Source: Peterkaempfera sp044755465
GTDB taxonomy: Bacteria > Actinomycetota > Actinomycetes > Streptomycetales > Streptomycetaceae
Assembly (NCBI RefSeq): GCF_044755465.1
Contig: NZ_JBIVRB010000006.1
Location: 223,112-287,111, forward strand
Direction of reading: 5' to 3'
DNA length: 64,000 nucleotides
Below are positions 8,654 through 18,500 of this stretch, piece by piece; the stretch's first letter is position 1; each line of letters begins with the position of its first letter. A model generated the notes under the pieces. It was not told where the DNA came from and did no database searches. It was given only the letters and a program-made list of their open reading frames with translations. A program made the translations under genes and the position numbers.

Positions 8654-8989
8654 CCCATGGCTTCGAGCAAGTCCCGCGAGGCCAATCACGACAGCGTCCT
8701 CCCTACCCCAGCGGGGATTGGCCAGCAGGGCGGTGTGGAACTGGTGGTCGGCAGTGGTGGTGTTCGCCCTGGCCAAGTACCCCGACATCATGCCGAGTTG
8801 GCTGCGGGCCTGGTGCAGTCGCCGTTGGCCGAGCAGCTGCCAGAAGTTGCATTCCCGGAGCGCGTACAGGTCATCGGCGAGGGACATGAGGAACCGCGCA
8901 GCCGCCGTCCAGTGGGCCTCGCTACCGAGACCGTCTTCTTCCCAGCCGCCGAAGAGCGTGGTGTAGGAGGTGATCCGCAGCAGCGTCAT
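8654..8989 (-). pseudogene. Truncated unknown protein gene (N-terminal part only)
   Basis: From an ATG preceded by GGGAGGGCAGC, about 112 codons read as a natural protein: MTLLRITSYTTLFGGWEEDG, then HWTAAARFLMSLADDLYALR and NFWQLLGQRRLHQARSQLGM, with helical and aromatic-rich composition. The frame then degenerates into Arg/Gly/Pro-rich low-complexity sequence that runs on to about 8126. I read this as a real gene whose 3' part is lost. The family is not recognised. Confidence 0.5.
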
Positions 8990-9219
8990 GCTGCCCTCCC
9001 GCTCCCGCTCCCGACGCGGCGACCGAGCAGGGTCGGGACGCGACGAGCCGGATCCCGCTCAGACGGCGGACGGCTATGGGTGAGCGATGGCACGGGTGGA
9101 ATACACAGTTCCCCTCCTGTCGGTAGCGGTTCTGGCGGGCGCGGGTGCCGCTGAACCCGCGCGCGATGCTCGATCGCTGCGACGAGCGGGGCGGTCCTCG
9201 GCTCGGGGGGACAACGCGC
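8990..9219. other. Non-coding or decayed spacer
   Basis: 230 bp between two minus-strand gene fragments with no supported gene. Confidence 0.4.
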
Positions 9220-9440
9220 TCACGAGCCGGCCGCGCGGAGTTCGCTGATCGGGACAGGCGCCGCGTAGGGGATGCCCCATCGTTCGTGCGCCCAGCGCGC
9301 GGCGAGGTCGGCCTGCTGATAACCGCTCTCGCCCCAGCCCAGGAGCGCGGCCGCTTGGTCGGGGGTGGCGAGCAGTCGGGCGAAAGTGCGGCCGGTGGCC
9401 GGATCCACCCCGGCCGGCCCGATCTCTGTGACGGGGGCCG
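9220..9440 (-). pseudogene. C-terminal gene fragment, unrecognised
   Basis: On the minus strand, codons ending at 9220 read as natural protein: TEIGPAGVDPATGRTFARLL, then QAAALLGWGESGYQQADLAA and RWAHERWGIPYAAPVPISEL. The frame is shifted relative to the deacetylase fragment that ends at 9441 immediately upstream, and there is no credible start. It looks like the tail of another gene joined to the fragment by deletion. The family is unknown. Confidence 0.45.
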
Positions 9441-9668
9441 TCAGACGGAGGCGCGCGCACGGCCCGATGCCGCGAGCTCACCGGCGCGTGCGCTGTCCGA
9501 CGCCCAGGTGGCGGTGACGACAGCGGTTCGGGCGCCCGATTCGGCGTGCTGGGCGAGGACGCCCCCGCACACGAGCGCTTCGTCGTCCGGGTGCGCGACG
9601 ATGGCGAGAAGGCTCGGCAACACGCCGTTGTCCTCTTGTTGTTCGGCAGCATTGGCACCCAGGCTCAT
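9441..9668 (-). pseudogene. PIG-L/LmbE-type deacetylase gene, N-terminal fragment
   Basis: An ATG start (complement of 9666-9668) gives about 75 codons with SLLAIVAHPDDEALVCGG, the AHPDDE zinc motif of GlcNAc-type deacetylases, followed by TAVVTATWASDSARAGELA. The frame then stops. Full members are about 230-290 residues and have a second His-containing motif, which is missing here. The ATG overlaps the stop of the fragment upstream (ATGA), so it was once part of an operon. Confidence 0.65.
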
Positions 9669-10172
9669 CGGAGGTCTCCGAACGGGGTGTCGGGATCGGC
9701 GGCAGCAGGGAGCGAACAGGTGCCGAAGTACGCGGCCTCGCCGGTGCGGCGGGCCTCTGCCACCGCGCTCAGGTGCGCGAAGTCGCGGGGCGGCATCAGG
9801 GCCTTCCACTCCGAGTTCGGTGCGCACGTACCGCTGGGACAGGGCGCCGCCCACGTGCACGCGGGCCGCCAGGCCCCGGGGATAGGCCGGTGCCGGGAGC
9901 ACGGGACGGGTCAGGCCGAGGGCGCAGGCGGCCATCATGCCGTCCGGGGCGTCGATGACGGAGGCCCGCGCGTCTCCCGCCGGCGTCAGCCGGGGCATCA
10001 GCTCGTCCGTGCACCGCCGGGTCCACTCCTCGCTCAAGGGCGTGGAGAGGACGTGCTCGGAGCGCATCCGGATGATGCCCTCGGAGTCGGTGGGCGTTGC
10101 CGCGTGGACCGGCGGTCGCCCGGCGGTGTCCTGCGGTTCGGCCGTGGCGGCGGGTGGTGTGTCGGCGCTCAC
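9669..10172 (-). pseudogene. Decayed acetyltransferase-like gene with a second fused fragment
   Basis: From a GTG at the complement of 10170-10172 (overlapping the previous stop as GTGA), about 110 codons look real. TDSEGIIRMRSEHVLSTPLS and APDGMMAACALGLTRPVLPA resemble the first half of a GNAT N-acetyltransferase. At about 9860 the frame loses sense. Shortly after, another frame reads EWKALMPPRDFAHLSAVAEA and ends at the ATGA shared with the PIG-L fragment. The block is two gene pieces joined by deletion. The GNAT assignment is tentative. Confidence 0.45.
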
Positions 10173-10480
10173 CAGGCTTCTCCTGCCGATGAGAGGGGCG
10201 CGTGGTGCTCGGCGCGCAGTCCCTGGGGAGCCTGCGCGCTTGCCTCCGCGACCTCCGGCCAGTTGCCGGCTTCGTCGTGACCTTCTGCTGGGCGACTGGC
10301 GGCAGCCACCGCTCTCACCCTGACCGGCCCGGTGTCGATCCCCTTATAGATCCGCGCGCCGACAGCCATGTCCAGAACCAGGCCGGTCGAGTAGTCGGCC
10401 GCTCCAGCCGGCATGATCCCTGCGTCCAGGACACCGAAGGAGTGATCGACTACACGGCCACGAATCCATTCGCTCGCCAT
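10169..10480 (-). CDS. Hypothetical protein, possibly truncated
   Basis: 103 codons starting at ATG: MASEWIRGRVVDHSFGVLDA, then DYSTGLVLDMAVGARIYKGI and DTGPVRVRAVAAASRP. It looks like a natural beta-rich protein with an acidic middle, but ends abruptly in a low-complexity tail. It is the first gene of the decayed minus-strand operon and overlaps the acetyltransferase-like start. No domain is recognised. Confidence 0.5.
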   Translation of the reverse strand: MASEWIRGRVVDHSFGVLDAGIMPAGAADYSTGLVLDMAVGARIYKGIDTGPVRVRAVAAASRPAEGHDEAGNWPEVAEASAQAPQGLRAEHHAPLSSAGEAW

Positions 10481-11454
10481 CGCGGGCTCTCCTTCGTCGG
10501 ACTGGTCGCTTCGAAGTGCCGCCGGCGCGCAGCCCCTGGTAGGTGGGAAGCGAGCGGGTACTCCTCACAGCTGGGCCCATCGATGCTCGGTGCGTCCCCG
10601 CACGCTTGACCCCGGTTCGAGTCGATGATGCTCTGGTTCGTCGTCCGTGTCAGCGGGGCCTCGAACGTGCGACCCGGCAGACCGGACGCCTGGGCCCGTG
10701 CCACGTGGCCGGCCAACGTCGGGTCGGAGGACAGGCTGTAGTACACCGGGGACGGGTACCACGGGACGACACAGCTCCCACGACGTCGTGCGAGTCGCTT
10801 TCCGCGTTGGCGGCGCTGGCGCCGCCCCGGATCGCGGACGTGGTCGCCGCGGCCGCCCGGGACGTGGTGGCAGCGGAGGCGCCGGCGGGTCACGGGCTGG
10901 TCGGCCACCAGGGCGGTGGACACCCTGCGGACCGCGTGGATGGGCTGGGGCTGCTGGCGGTGGTCCTGCCGCACGGCCAGGCCCGCCCCACCCGGGGGCG
11001 GCCCGGCGATCCCCCACCTGCACACCCCACATCACCCTCGCCACCTGCTGCCCTGCCCAGACGGCAGCTGGAGGGCTTTCGACAGCGGCGGACAGGACCT
11101 CTACCGCCACATCGGCCGCCTGCACACCCGCCAGCACACCCGCCTGGGGCGGGAGTTCGAACGCGACCCCGCCACCGGCGAGTGGGAAGCCACCGGCGTG
11201 CCCGGCGCGCTGCGGCTCCCCTGGACGCGGCGCGGCGACCGCCGCCGATCCGACGGTGGAGGAGGTGCCGGCCGGGCCGTTTCCGGCCGGTGTGACCACG
11301 CAGCCTTGTCGGCAGACAGCGACGCGGGTTGTTGCTGGTCCGACGGACGTGGTGCTGCGTAGTTGTCAAACGTACAGCTGGTTGGTTGGCAATCCGTGGT
11401 CACCGAATGTCATCGGCTCGCCGCACCGGTGACGGCTCAGGTGAGGATGATGAC
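10481..11454. other. About 1 kb with no intact gene
   Basis: No frame gives a convincing full protein. Around 11060-11220 on the plus strand one frame reads DGSWRAFDSGGQDLYRHIGR and LGREFERDPATGEWEATGVP, which looks like a short gene relic. The rest is GC-driven open frame. This is the right flank of the decayed area. Confidence 0.4.
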
Positions 11455-11483
11455 GGCGCCGCCCGGAGCCTCCGGGCGGCGCC
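11455..11483 (-). terminator. Hairpin terminator after the giant LamG gene
   Basis: A near-perfect hairpin, GGCGCCGCCCGGAG facing CTCCGGGCGGCGCC, lies 36 bp downstream of the minus-strand stop at 11520. Confidence 0.75.
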
Positions 11484-11519
11484 GCCTACGGCCTCGGTGG
11501 CCTCAGGTGACAAGGGCGG

Positions 11520-14500
11520 TCACTGGTCGAGCCCGTAATACAGGGCGAGGTAGTCCGTGACCTGCTCGGTGTGCGGCAGGAGGCCGGGGAGCTGGGTGGC
11601 GAGTGCTTCCTTGACGGAGGTGGCCAGGTCACCGCGGTCGGCGGTGTGGTCGCGGACGTAGGGGTCGATCCGGCGGATGAGTTCGTAGTTGCTGGAGATG
11701 TCCTCCTTGGCCATCGATTTGTCCAGGGCCGAGGCTCCTTGACCGGGGTTGTCAGCGAGTGTGCGGCTGATGTAGGTGACGCGGTGCAGTACCCGCCAGC
11801 ACGGTGGCCGTCTGTCGGACTGCTGGGCTTGGCGCAGTGCGGCGGCGTGGGCGCTGTCGCCGCCGAGCCAGAGGGGGTCGACGACTTTGCCGTAGAAGTC
11901 TTCGAAGTTCTGGGTGTCGGCGTCGAGGTAGAAGGTCATGAACCGGTAGGCGTCGACGCGGCCCGGGACCTCGACCGCCGCGCCTTCCTTGTCGTAGACC
12001 GGGTCCCCGTTGGCGTCGTACTTCTGCAGGTCGCCGGGTACGTCGCAGGTGATGTTGAGGCTGAAGGAGCGGGTCGATTCCTTGCCGCGGGTGCGGGTCA
12101 CCGCGATGCCGCCGCCGACGGAGGCGTCGAACTGGACGTTGGCGCCGACGCCGAAGATCTTCACTCCGCTGCCCACCGAGCCGGAGAGTGAGCCGGAGAG
12201 CTGGTAGCTGCCGGTGGTGACTTCGGTGACGGAGTCCATGGTCTCGGTGGTCTCGGCGAAGAAGCCGCCGTCGGCTGACCAGACGTAGGTGTTGACCAGG
12301 CTGCGTTTGGCCTGTGCGTCGGCCGGCTTCGTCTTTCCGTCCAGCTGGGCCGGGTCCCTGATCGGACCGATGACGCCGGAGAGGATCTGCCGGGCCCGCT
12401 CGGTGGTGGGGTCGGCCTGGTGGGTTTCGGTGGAGACGGCGTCATAGAAGGTCTGCAGGCGCTGCTGGTCCTCGATGATGCGCCGCTTGAGCGCATAGGC
12501 TTCGCGGGGTTTGAAGTAGCTCAGCTCCCCGCCCGTGGTCAGGCCCTGGTATTCCTCCTCCATCACGCGGTTGCCGTGTTCGTCCTGGCCGACCGAGCCG
12601 TCGAGGCTGCCCTGCTTGGTGTAGCGGGGGTTGATCGGGAAGGGGATGAGGTTCCAGTCGCGGGGGATGTCGGGGTTGGGCAGCATCCGGTAGCAGACCA
12701 GCGCCCGGTTGTGCGCGAGCCGCAGCGCGAAGACATCGGCCGTCTCGGACTGCACCAGGGCGTAGCCGGTGTTGGAGGGCACGAAGCGGCGCCCGTTGTC
12801 CGCATTGAGCTGCTTGTCCGCGTCCGGTGTTTCCCAGCCGCCGGACAGGCCGACGGCCGTCAGCCGGCCGGTCTGCCGGCCCTGGGACACCTCGGTCTCA
12901 TTGCCCCAGGCGTTGGCGAACTCCGTCGTTGCCCGCACGCCCCAGTCGAAGCCGCCCTCCACGATCGGCTTGGCGATGCCGAAGCCGAGGGGTGCGCTGA
13001 TCAGCAGCGAGTCGGCGGAGGCTTCGTTGCCCACCGCCAGCTCCAGCGCGGCCGTGACGCTGCGCTCGCGGCTGGAGGAGAGCGTGTTGACCACGCTGTC
13101 GGCCCGCTCGAACTCCACCTTGGTGGCGTCGATGTAGCTGAACAGCTTGGGGCTCTTGGTGGCGATCAGGTTCTCCGAGGGCACCGGCGGCGCACCCTCG
13201 ATGTAGCCGGTGATCTGCGGGTCGAACTGCACCTGCGCGACCCACTCCGAGACCAGGTCACCCACCTTGTACCCGGTGACCAGATGCCAGGCACCGTCCC
13301 TCACGTAGCCGTACACCCGCTTCAGCGCGCCGCTGCTGCGCCCGTAGTGGTCGCGCTGCAGGTCGGCGTACTCGGCCACGGCGGGAGCGCCCTGGATGGT
13401 GGCCAGGTACGGGCTGGGGGTCTTGACGAAGACCGGCTGCACCTCGGCCGCGTCTCCGGAGACGGGCGCGGTGGACAGCACGGGGGTGGGGCGCTTGGCG
13501 GCGTCCTTGGGGAGTTTCAGGTGCAGGCCGCGAGGGCCGCTGTCGGTGATCTGCCTGGAGTCGGCCTCAGTGGAGGCGTCGTCGAAGGAGTACGCGGCGA
13601 TCAGGTCCTCCCGTTCGCCGCGCAGGCGTCCGAAGAGGTTGTCCAGGATGTTCTCCTCCGTCCGGACGGTACGCCAGATGCGCACCTCCTCCAGCTCGCC
13701 CCGGTACATCTGGTAAGGGGCCTGCCTGGCTGCGTCGCGCCACCCGAACCGGCCGCCCAGGCAGAGCAGCCAGGCGCCGCCCCGCCGGAGCAGACCCGAT
13801 GGGTCTGTACTCGGCTTCACCACGACCGGGCGGCCGTTGAGGTAGACGCGGAAGGTGGAGCCGAGCGGGTCGGGGTTCTTGGTCCAGGTCGCGCCGTGCA
13901 GGCGCAGAGTGTGCGAGCCCGTCTCGTCGGCCGCGGTGTTACCGCCGTTCTCCTCGAACCGCCAGTGCGCGACCAGGCCCTCGTCACCGCGCGCACCGCT
14001 GCCGAGACGGGCCTTGTCGAGGGCCAGGTTCCACAACCGCACTTCGCTCACCGTGCCGGTCAGGTGCTGCGGGTCGGCCCCAGACCAGCCGCAGCCCAGC
14101 TCCAGCGGGCCGCTGGACTTGGCCGGCACCAGGTCGTGGTCGCGCAGCTCGCCGGCCGCCTTGCCGTCGATGGAGAACGCGATGTCGTACCACTTGTCCA
14201 GCAGCATCGAGTCGATCACGTCCACCTCGCGGCTGACCGGTTTGCCGTCCTCGGTGTACGTGATGGTTTTCTTGCCCTTGCTCTCCACGAGTTGCTGGCC
14301 CGCCTTGCGGATCACCGCGATGCGGTGCGCCTCGCCCGCGGTGAGGGTGCCGGTGGAGACGTGGGTGCGCACCGTGCCGTCGGCGAGCTCGACGGAATGC
14401 ACCAGGTGGCCGCTCTCGTCCACCCCGAGCTGGAAGGGCACGCCGTGCTCCCGGCCGCCCTTCAGCCGGCCCTTGGAGATCAGCCCCTGGTAGCCCGTGA

Positions 14501-17500
14501 GGCTGTCGACCTGGACGTGCATCTCGACGGTGCAGTCCCCCGTGAGGTTGAGCGCGTCACTGTGCTCGGCCACCGCTGAGGAACGCCCGGCCAAGCGCAG
14601 TGCCCAGGACTGCTCGAAGCAGGCGGCGAGATGCGTCCAGACACCGTCCGGCACCGTCTCCTCGGTGGTCACCGACTGGTTGCCCACCAAGGCCAGCACC
14701 GGCCGCCGACCGTCGGTGCTCTTCCCGAGCGCCAGCGCGTACCTGCTGTCCTTCTCCGAGAAGAAATCAATGATCCGGGCCAGGTCGGTGGTCGCGGCCG
14801 GCTTGACCCACGCCTCCATGGTCAGGTCGTCCGCTGCGGCGGCCCCCGCCAACCGACTGTACGGGAGATCCAGCGGCTCGGCTCCGTCCTCGAACTCCCA
14901 GGCCCGGCCCGGGGTGTCACCCCACCAGTGGTTGGGCTTGACGTCCGCCAGGTCGGTCGCGGTGCCGTCCGCAAGGGTGCCGGTACGGCCGGTGGGCTCG
15001 GCCTCGACCAGTCGGGAGCCGAAGGCCCTGGTCGCCCCTGCCCGGCTGACCGTCACCAACCGGGGCGAGTGGTGCACCGTCGCGACTTCACGGCCGACTG
15101 CCTCCGGAGCGTCCTTGGGACCGGACCCGACGGTGATCTCGGTGGCCCCGGCCTTCACGGCCTTGGTCACCAGGTACGGCTGCTCGCCGACCAGCAGCAG
15201 CGCACCTGCCGCCAGCGCCCGTACGGCCCCGGCGTGCAGCGTCAGCGTGCCGCCCTCCAGAGACTTGACCTCGCCGACGACCTGCGGCGTCTCCCGTACG
15301 CCGTTGAGTGCGTCGGCGGCCCGGCCCACGTCACGCGGCAGCAGGTCCCAGACCTCCTGGTCGGTCACAGTGCCGTCGGCGGCGGTCTCGGTCAGGGTGA
15401 GCTTGCACCTTCGGGGGCTGCCGGTGGCCTCGACCGTGGCCGTCACCCGGGCCAGGTCGGTGCCCGGGTCACCGGCTGTCAGCAGCAGCTTGACGTTGTC
15501 GCCCGCCGCCAACTGCTTGACCGCGCGGCCCACCGAGGTGTCGTAGTAAGCGGCGGTGAACCTGCCGCCCATGTCCCGGAAGTAGAGCCCTACCTGGCCC
15601 GAGCCGCTGTCCAGCAGACACGGCGTGTCCCGGGTGGTGGCGAAGCCGAGCAGGCAGCCCGCCCGGCCCAGACCGGACCTGTCGCGGCCCAGGTGCGGCA
15701 TCGTCAGGCTGAGCGTGCTGCGGCCCAGAGTGCCGCCGGTGGCTTCCCCGAGTTCGGCCTCCTTGGCCTGCAGCCTGCGCTGGGCTTTGACGTAGCCGGT
15801 CCAGGTGGTGCCCCTGCGCTCCTTCACCGCCTGGGCGGCAAGCAGGCGCTCGTTCAGTGCGTTCAGCTCGCTGAGGGTCTTCTTCGCCTTCGCGGCGAGG
15901 TCGACAGCAGGTACCGCCTTGATGACGGTGAGCAGCCCTGCGCTGGGACAGGACGTCACCAAGACCGATTCGCCCTCCTTCTTCTCCGGCCTGGCGCAGA
16001 CCTTGGAGCCGCGCCAGAACAGCGCATAACTGGTCCCGTTCTTCTCAAGGGTGATGGGGGCGTCATCACACTCCTGGCCCAGTTCCATGGGCGGCACGTC
16101 CTCGTACCAGCGGTACACCCTGAGCCATTGCTGGCTGCCCACATGCTTCAGCTTGCCGGTGATGGGGCCGTCCGCCGTGTTGCCAGACGGCACGAACTGC
16201 CACTGGGCCGTCTCGTCGGTCACTCCGGAGACGAAGGTCAGCAACCGCCTGCCCTCGGGAGCCGGCAGCGCTGGCGCCAAGTTGCCCCGCTTGGTGCCGT
16301 CCTCGTCCCCCGCGGAGGAGAAACGGATCAGGATACGAGCGCCGTCGACGACAGGGTCGACCTTCTTCGCCCGTGCCTCCTCCATCACCTCTGCGGTGTG
16401 GGCCTTGTGGACTCTCCTGGCCTTTTGCAGCAGTTCGTCATAGCCCTCCACGTCTTTCTTGACCTGGTTCACTCTGGCCCTGGCCTGCCCCGCCTTCTTC
16501 CTCAGCGCGGCGACTTCGGCCGTCAGGGCGTTGACCTGCTGCGCGTCCACCGCCTTCGCGGTAGTTCCCAGTTCGTCCAGGGTGAGGACGTCCGGGAGCT
16601 GCGCGAGCCGGCCGTCCCGGGCCACGGCGAGATCCAGAGTGGCGACCTTGGGCGCCGGCTCGCCCTCCTTCGCTGACGCCCACGCCACCAGCACCCGGGC
16701 CTGCTTCTTCGCCGGGGCGGGCTGCTGGGTGTGTCCGGCGGGTACGTCCTCCTGCTGGTGGTAGAGCAGAGCGGACAGTCCGGAGGCGACGGTGCGGCCG
16801 GAGACGGTGAAACTCTCCCGCCGCATCCCCGGGTGGTCACCGATCGGCGCCTGGGAGGTCACCCAGCTCACCCCTGCCCTCATCGCACCGTGCGCCGCTC
16901 GGGCGGTGGCATCGAGCACCCGACTGCCCGAGCCCGCGTCGAAGCGGTAGTAGCCGGTCAGGCCCGGCTCGTCACCGATCAGCCGGTACGAGCGGTCCTC
17001 GGCCAGCTCCGCCGCCGTACGGGCCCGGTCCCAGATCCGGATCTCATCGATCACCCCGCGATAGCAGTCCGCGGCCTTGCCGCCGGCCTCCTGGGCGCCG
17101 ACCGTCAGGTGCGTCCGCTCGCCCCCGCCGAGGGGGAGCGCGCCCGCCTCGCCCGGGACTCCGTTCACATAGAGAGTGGCGCTGGTGCCGTCGTACGCCA
17201 CGGCCACATGGGTGTAGACCCCCTCGCCCGTCGGCACCTCCACCGTGGAAGTCACCGCGGTCTTCGCGCCGTCCGCATCGTGCTGCACGGCCAGCTTGCC
17301 GTCAGCCGTCAGCTCCAGTTGCCAGCGCCCGGACGTGGTGCCTGCCTGGCCGGCGGCGGACAGCAGCGTGCTGCCCCATGCCTGGGGGCTCAGCCAGAGC
17401 TCCATGGTGTAGGGGCCGGCGCCGAGCGGCAGCGGCTCCTTGGCGTCCACCGTGATCAGGCCGGTCTTGCCGTCGAAGGAGAGCGCGGTCTCGGCGAAGC

Positions 17501-18500
17501 CCTCCCCGCTCTCGGCCGGCACCAGGTCCTTGCCCGTGAACGGACACCTGCCCGGCGAGCGCTCCAGCACGGCGTCGCGGTACCGGGCGTCGGGGCTGGT
17601 GTACAGTCGCGAACCCTGAGTGTGGAACAGCCCGTCCTTGCCCTGCTCGACGTTGACCGCGTCGATCACCCCGGCCTCGGGCTTGTCGACGAAGAACTGC
17701 CAGCGGCGCAGGTCGCCGACCTCGGTCGGCAGCAGTACCACCGCGAAGCGGCCGCCGGTCACCTTGCCCAGGAAGCCGAGCTCCAATGTGGGCTCGTGGA
17801 AGTCCCGTCCGTCCATGTCGCTGGTGCCCAGGCTGTCCTTGGCCGAGTCCGGCATGGTCCGGTGCCGGCTGCGCCGGTAACGCACCTCGGGTACCGGAAG
17901 CAGCTTGGGGCCCGCCACGATGAACCGGTCGCACAGGACCGCGTGGACCGCCAGGCCGACCTTCTGCCCGTCCACGAGCCGGAGCCCGGGGCTGTCCGCG
18001 TCCCCGGTGTAGGTACCCTCGCGGGTGCGCGCCAGTGCGTCCTCGTGGTCGGCCGCCACCGACTGGCGGAAGACGTAGAGGTACTTGCCGTCCGAGAGCG
18101 CCTGGAAGGGCGCCTCGGCGGTGAGACGGGCGGTGCTGGAGAGGAAGGGGTCCGTCTCCGCCGGGCTCAGCAGCTCGTCCGCCGGTGCTTCCGTCCGGGT
18201 ACCGCGGCGCACGGCGGGCAGACGGGCGGCGCCCAGCAGGGCGAAGCCGACCTTGGCGATCTCGTTCGGGAAACGCAGCTCGCTCGGGTCGTCCGCCCAG
18301 CTCAGCACATCGAGCTGACGCGGCTCCGCCTTCGGGTCCTGCACGTCCTTCGCGGCTTCGGCGGGCGTGCTGTCCAGGTCCAGCACGCTGTAGTGGATCC
18401 GGCGGTCGGCCGCCAGCGCCAGCGCCACCGTGGTACCGGCGTGGCGCACCAGCGTGGAGTGCAGATACCTGCGGTCGCTGTAGACCTTGGTACGGGACAT
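11520..18500 (-). CDS. Giant multi-LamG (concanavalin A-like) protein with a possible membrane-inserting C-terminal region
   Basis: A 2326-residue protein, one of the largest genes here. Approximate layout: a conserved-looking N-terminal part (SRTKVYSDRRYLHSTLVRHA); LamG jellyroll 1 at 335-540 (YTMELWLSPQAWG, then EIRIWDRARTAAEL); a coiled coil at 650-710; a beta-rich insert; a second coiled coil at 865-920; two to three further jellyrolls at 1190-1640, each ending in the EVRLWNLAL/EVRIWRTVR type strand; and a unique C-terminal region of about 680 residues. That region contains Gly/Ser amphipathic strands near 2090-2150 (GSYQLSGSLSGSVGSGVKIF). No signal peptide is visible. The start chosen is the ATG at 18498-18500. 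An in-frame ATG at 18627-18629 has a better ribosome site (GAGGAT) and would add 43 residues of low-complexity sequence. Its function is unknown; glycan binding is inferred from the LamG modules. Confidence 0.85.
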   Translation of the reverse strand: MSRTKVYSDRRYLHSTLVRHAGTTVALALAADRRIHYSVLDLDSTPAEAAKDVQDPKAEPRQLDVLSWADDPSELRFPNEIAKVGFALLGAARLPAVRRGTRTEAPADELLSPAETDPFLSSTARLTAEAPFQALSDGKYLYVFRQSVAADHEDALARTREGTYTGDADSPGLRLVDGQKVGLAVHAVLCDRFIVAGPKLLPVPEVRYRRSRHRTMPDSAKDSLGTSDMDGRDFHEPTLELGFLGKVTGGRFAVVLLPTEVGDLRRWQFFVDKPEAGVIDAVNVEQGKDGLFHTQGSRLYTSPDARYRDAVLERSPGRCPFTGKDLVPAESGEGFAETALSFDGKTGLITVDAKEPLPLGAGPYTMELWLSPQAWGSTLLSAAGQAGTTSGRWQLELTADGKLAVQHDADGAKTAVTSTVEVPTGEGVYTHVAVAYDGTSATLYVNGVPGEAGALPLGGGERTHLTVGAQEAGGKAADCYRGVIDEIRIWDRARTAAELAEDRSYRLIGDEPGLTGYYRFDAGSGSRVLDATARAAHGAMRAGVSWVTSQAPIGDHPGMRRESFTVSGRTVASGLSALLYHQQEDVPAGHTQQPAPAKKQARVLVAWASAKEGEPAPKVATLDLAVARDGRLAQLPDVLTLDELGTTAKAVDAQQVNALTAEVAALRKKAGQARARVNQVKKDVEGYDELLQKARRVHKAHTAEVMEEARAKKVDPVVDGARILIRFSSAGDEDGTKRGNLAPALPAPEGRRLLTFVSGVTDETAQWQFVPSGNTADGPITGKLKHVGSQQWLRVYRWYEDVPPMELGQECDDAPITLEKNGTSYALFWRGSKVCARPEKKEGESVLVTSCPSAGLLTVIKAVPAVDLAAKAKKTLSELNALNERLLAAQAVKERRGTTWTGYVKAQRRLQAKEAELGEATGGTLGRSTLSLTMPHLGRDRSGLGRAGCLLGFATTRDTPCLLDSGSGQVGLYFRDMGGRFTAAYYDTSVGRAVKQLAAGDNVKLLLTAGDPGTDLARVTATVEATGSPRRCKLTLTETAADGTVTDQEVWDLLPRDVGRAADALNGVRETPQVVGEVKSLEGGTLTLHAGAVRALAAGALLLVGEQPYLVTKAVKAGATEITVGSGPKDAPEAVGREVATVHHSPRLVTVSRAGATRAFGSRLVEAEPTGRTGTLADGTATDLADVKPNHWWGDTPGRAWEFEDGAEPLDLPYSRLAGAAAADDLTMEAWVKPAATTDLARIIDFFSEKDSRYALALGKSTDGRRPVLALVGNQSVTTEETVPDGVWTHLAACFEQSWALRLAGRSSAVAEHSDALNLTGDCTVEMHVQVDSLTGYQGLISKGRLKGGREHGVPFQLGVDESGHLVHSVELADGTVRTHVSTGTLTAGEAHRIAVIRKAGQQLVESKGKKTITYTEDGKPVSREVDVIDSMLLDKWYDIAFSIDGKAAGELRDHDLVPAKSSGPLELGCGWSGADPQHLTGTVSEVRLWNLALDKARLGSGARGDEGLVAHWRFEENGGNTAADETGSHTLRLHGATWTKNPDPLGSTFRVYLNGRPVVVKPSTDPSGLLRRGGAWLLCLGGRFGWRDAARQAPYQMYRGELEEVRIWRTVRTEENILDNLFGRLRGEREDLIAAYSFDDASTEADSRQITDSGPRGLHLKLPKDAAKRPTPVLSTAPVSGDAAEVQPVFVKTPSPYLATIQGAPAVAEYADLQRDHYGRSSGALKRVYGYVRDGAWHLVTGYKVGDLVSEWVAQVQFDPQITGYIEGAPPVPSENLIATKSPKLFSYIDATKVEFERADSVVNTLSSSRERSVTAALELAVGNEASADSLLISAPLGFGIAKPIVEGGFDWGVRATTEFANAWGNETEVSQGRQTGRLTAVGLSGGWETPDADKQLNADNGRRFVPSNTGYALVQSETADVFALRLAHNRALVCYRMLPNPDIPRDWNLIPFPINPRYTKQGSLDGSVGQDEHGNRVMEEEYQGLTTGGELSYFKPREAYALKRRIIEDQQRLQTFYDAVSTETHQADPTTERARQILSGVIGPIRDPAQLDGKTKPADAQAKRSLVNTYVWSADGGFFAETTETMDSVTEVTTGSYQLSGSLSGSVGSGVKIFGVGANVQFDASVGGGIAVTRTRGKESTRSFSLNITCDVPGDLQKYDANGDPVYDKEGAAVEVPGRVDAYRFMTFYLDADTQNFEDFYGKVVDPLWLGGDSAHAAALRQAQQSDRRPPCWRVLHRVTYISRTLADNPGQGASALDKSMAKEDISSNYELIRRIDPYVRDHTADRGDLATSVKEALATQLPGLLPHTEQVTDYLALYYGLDQ

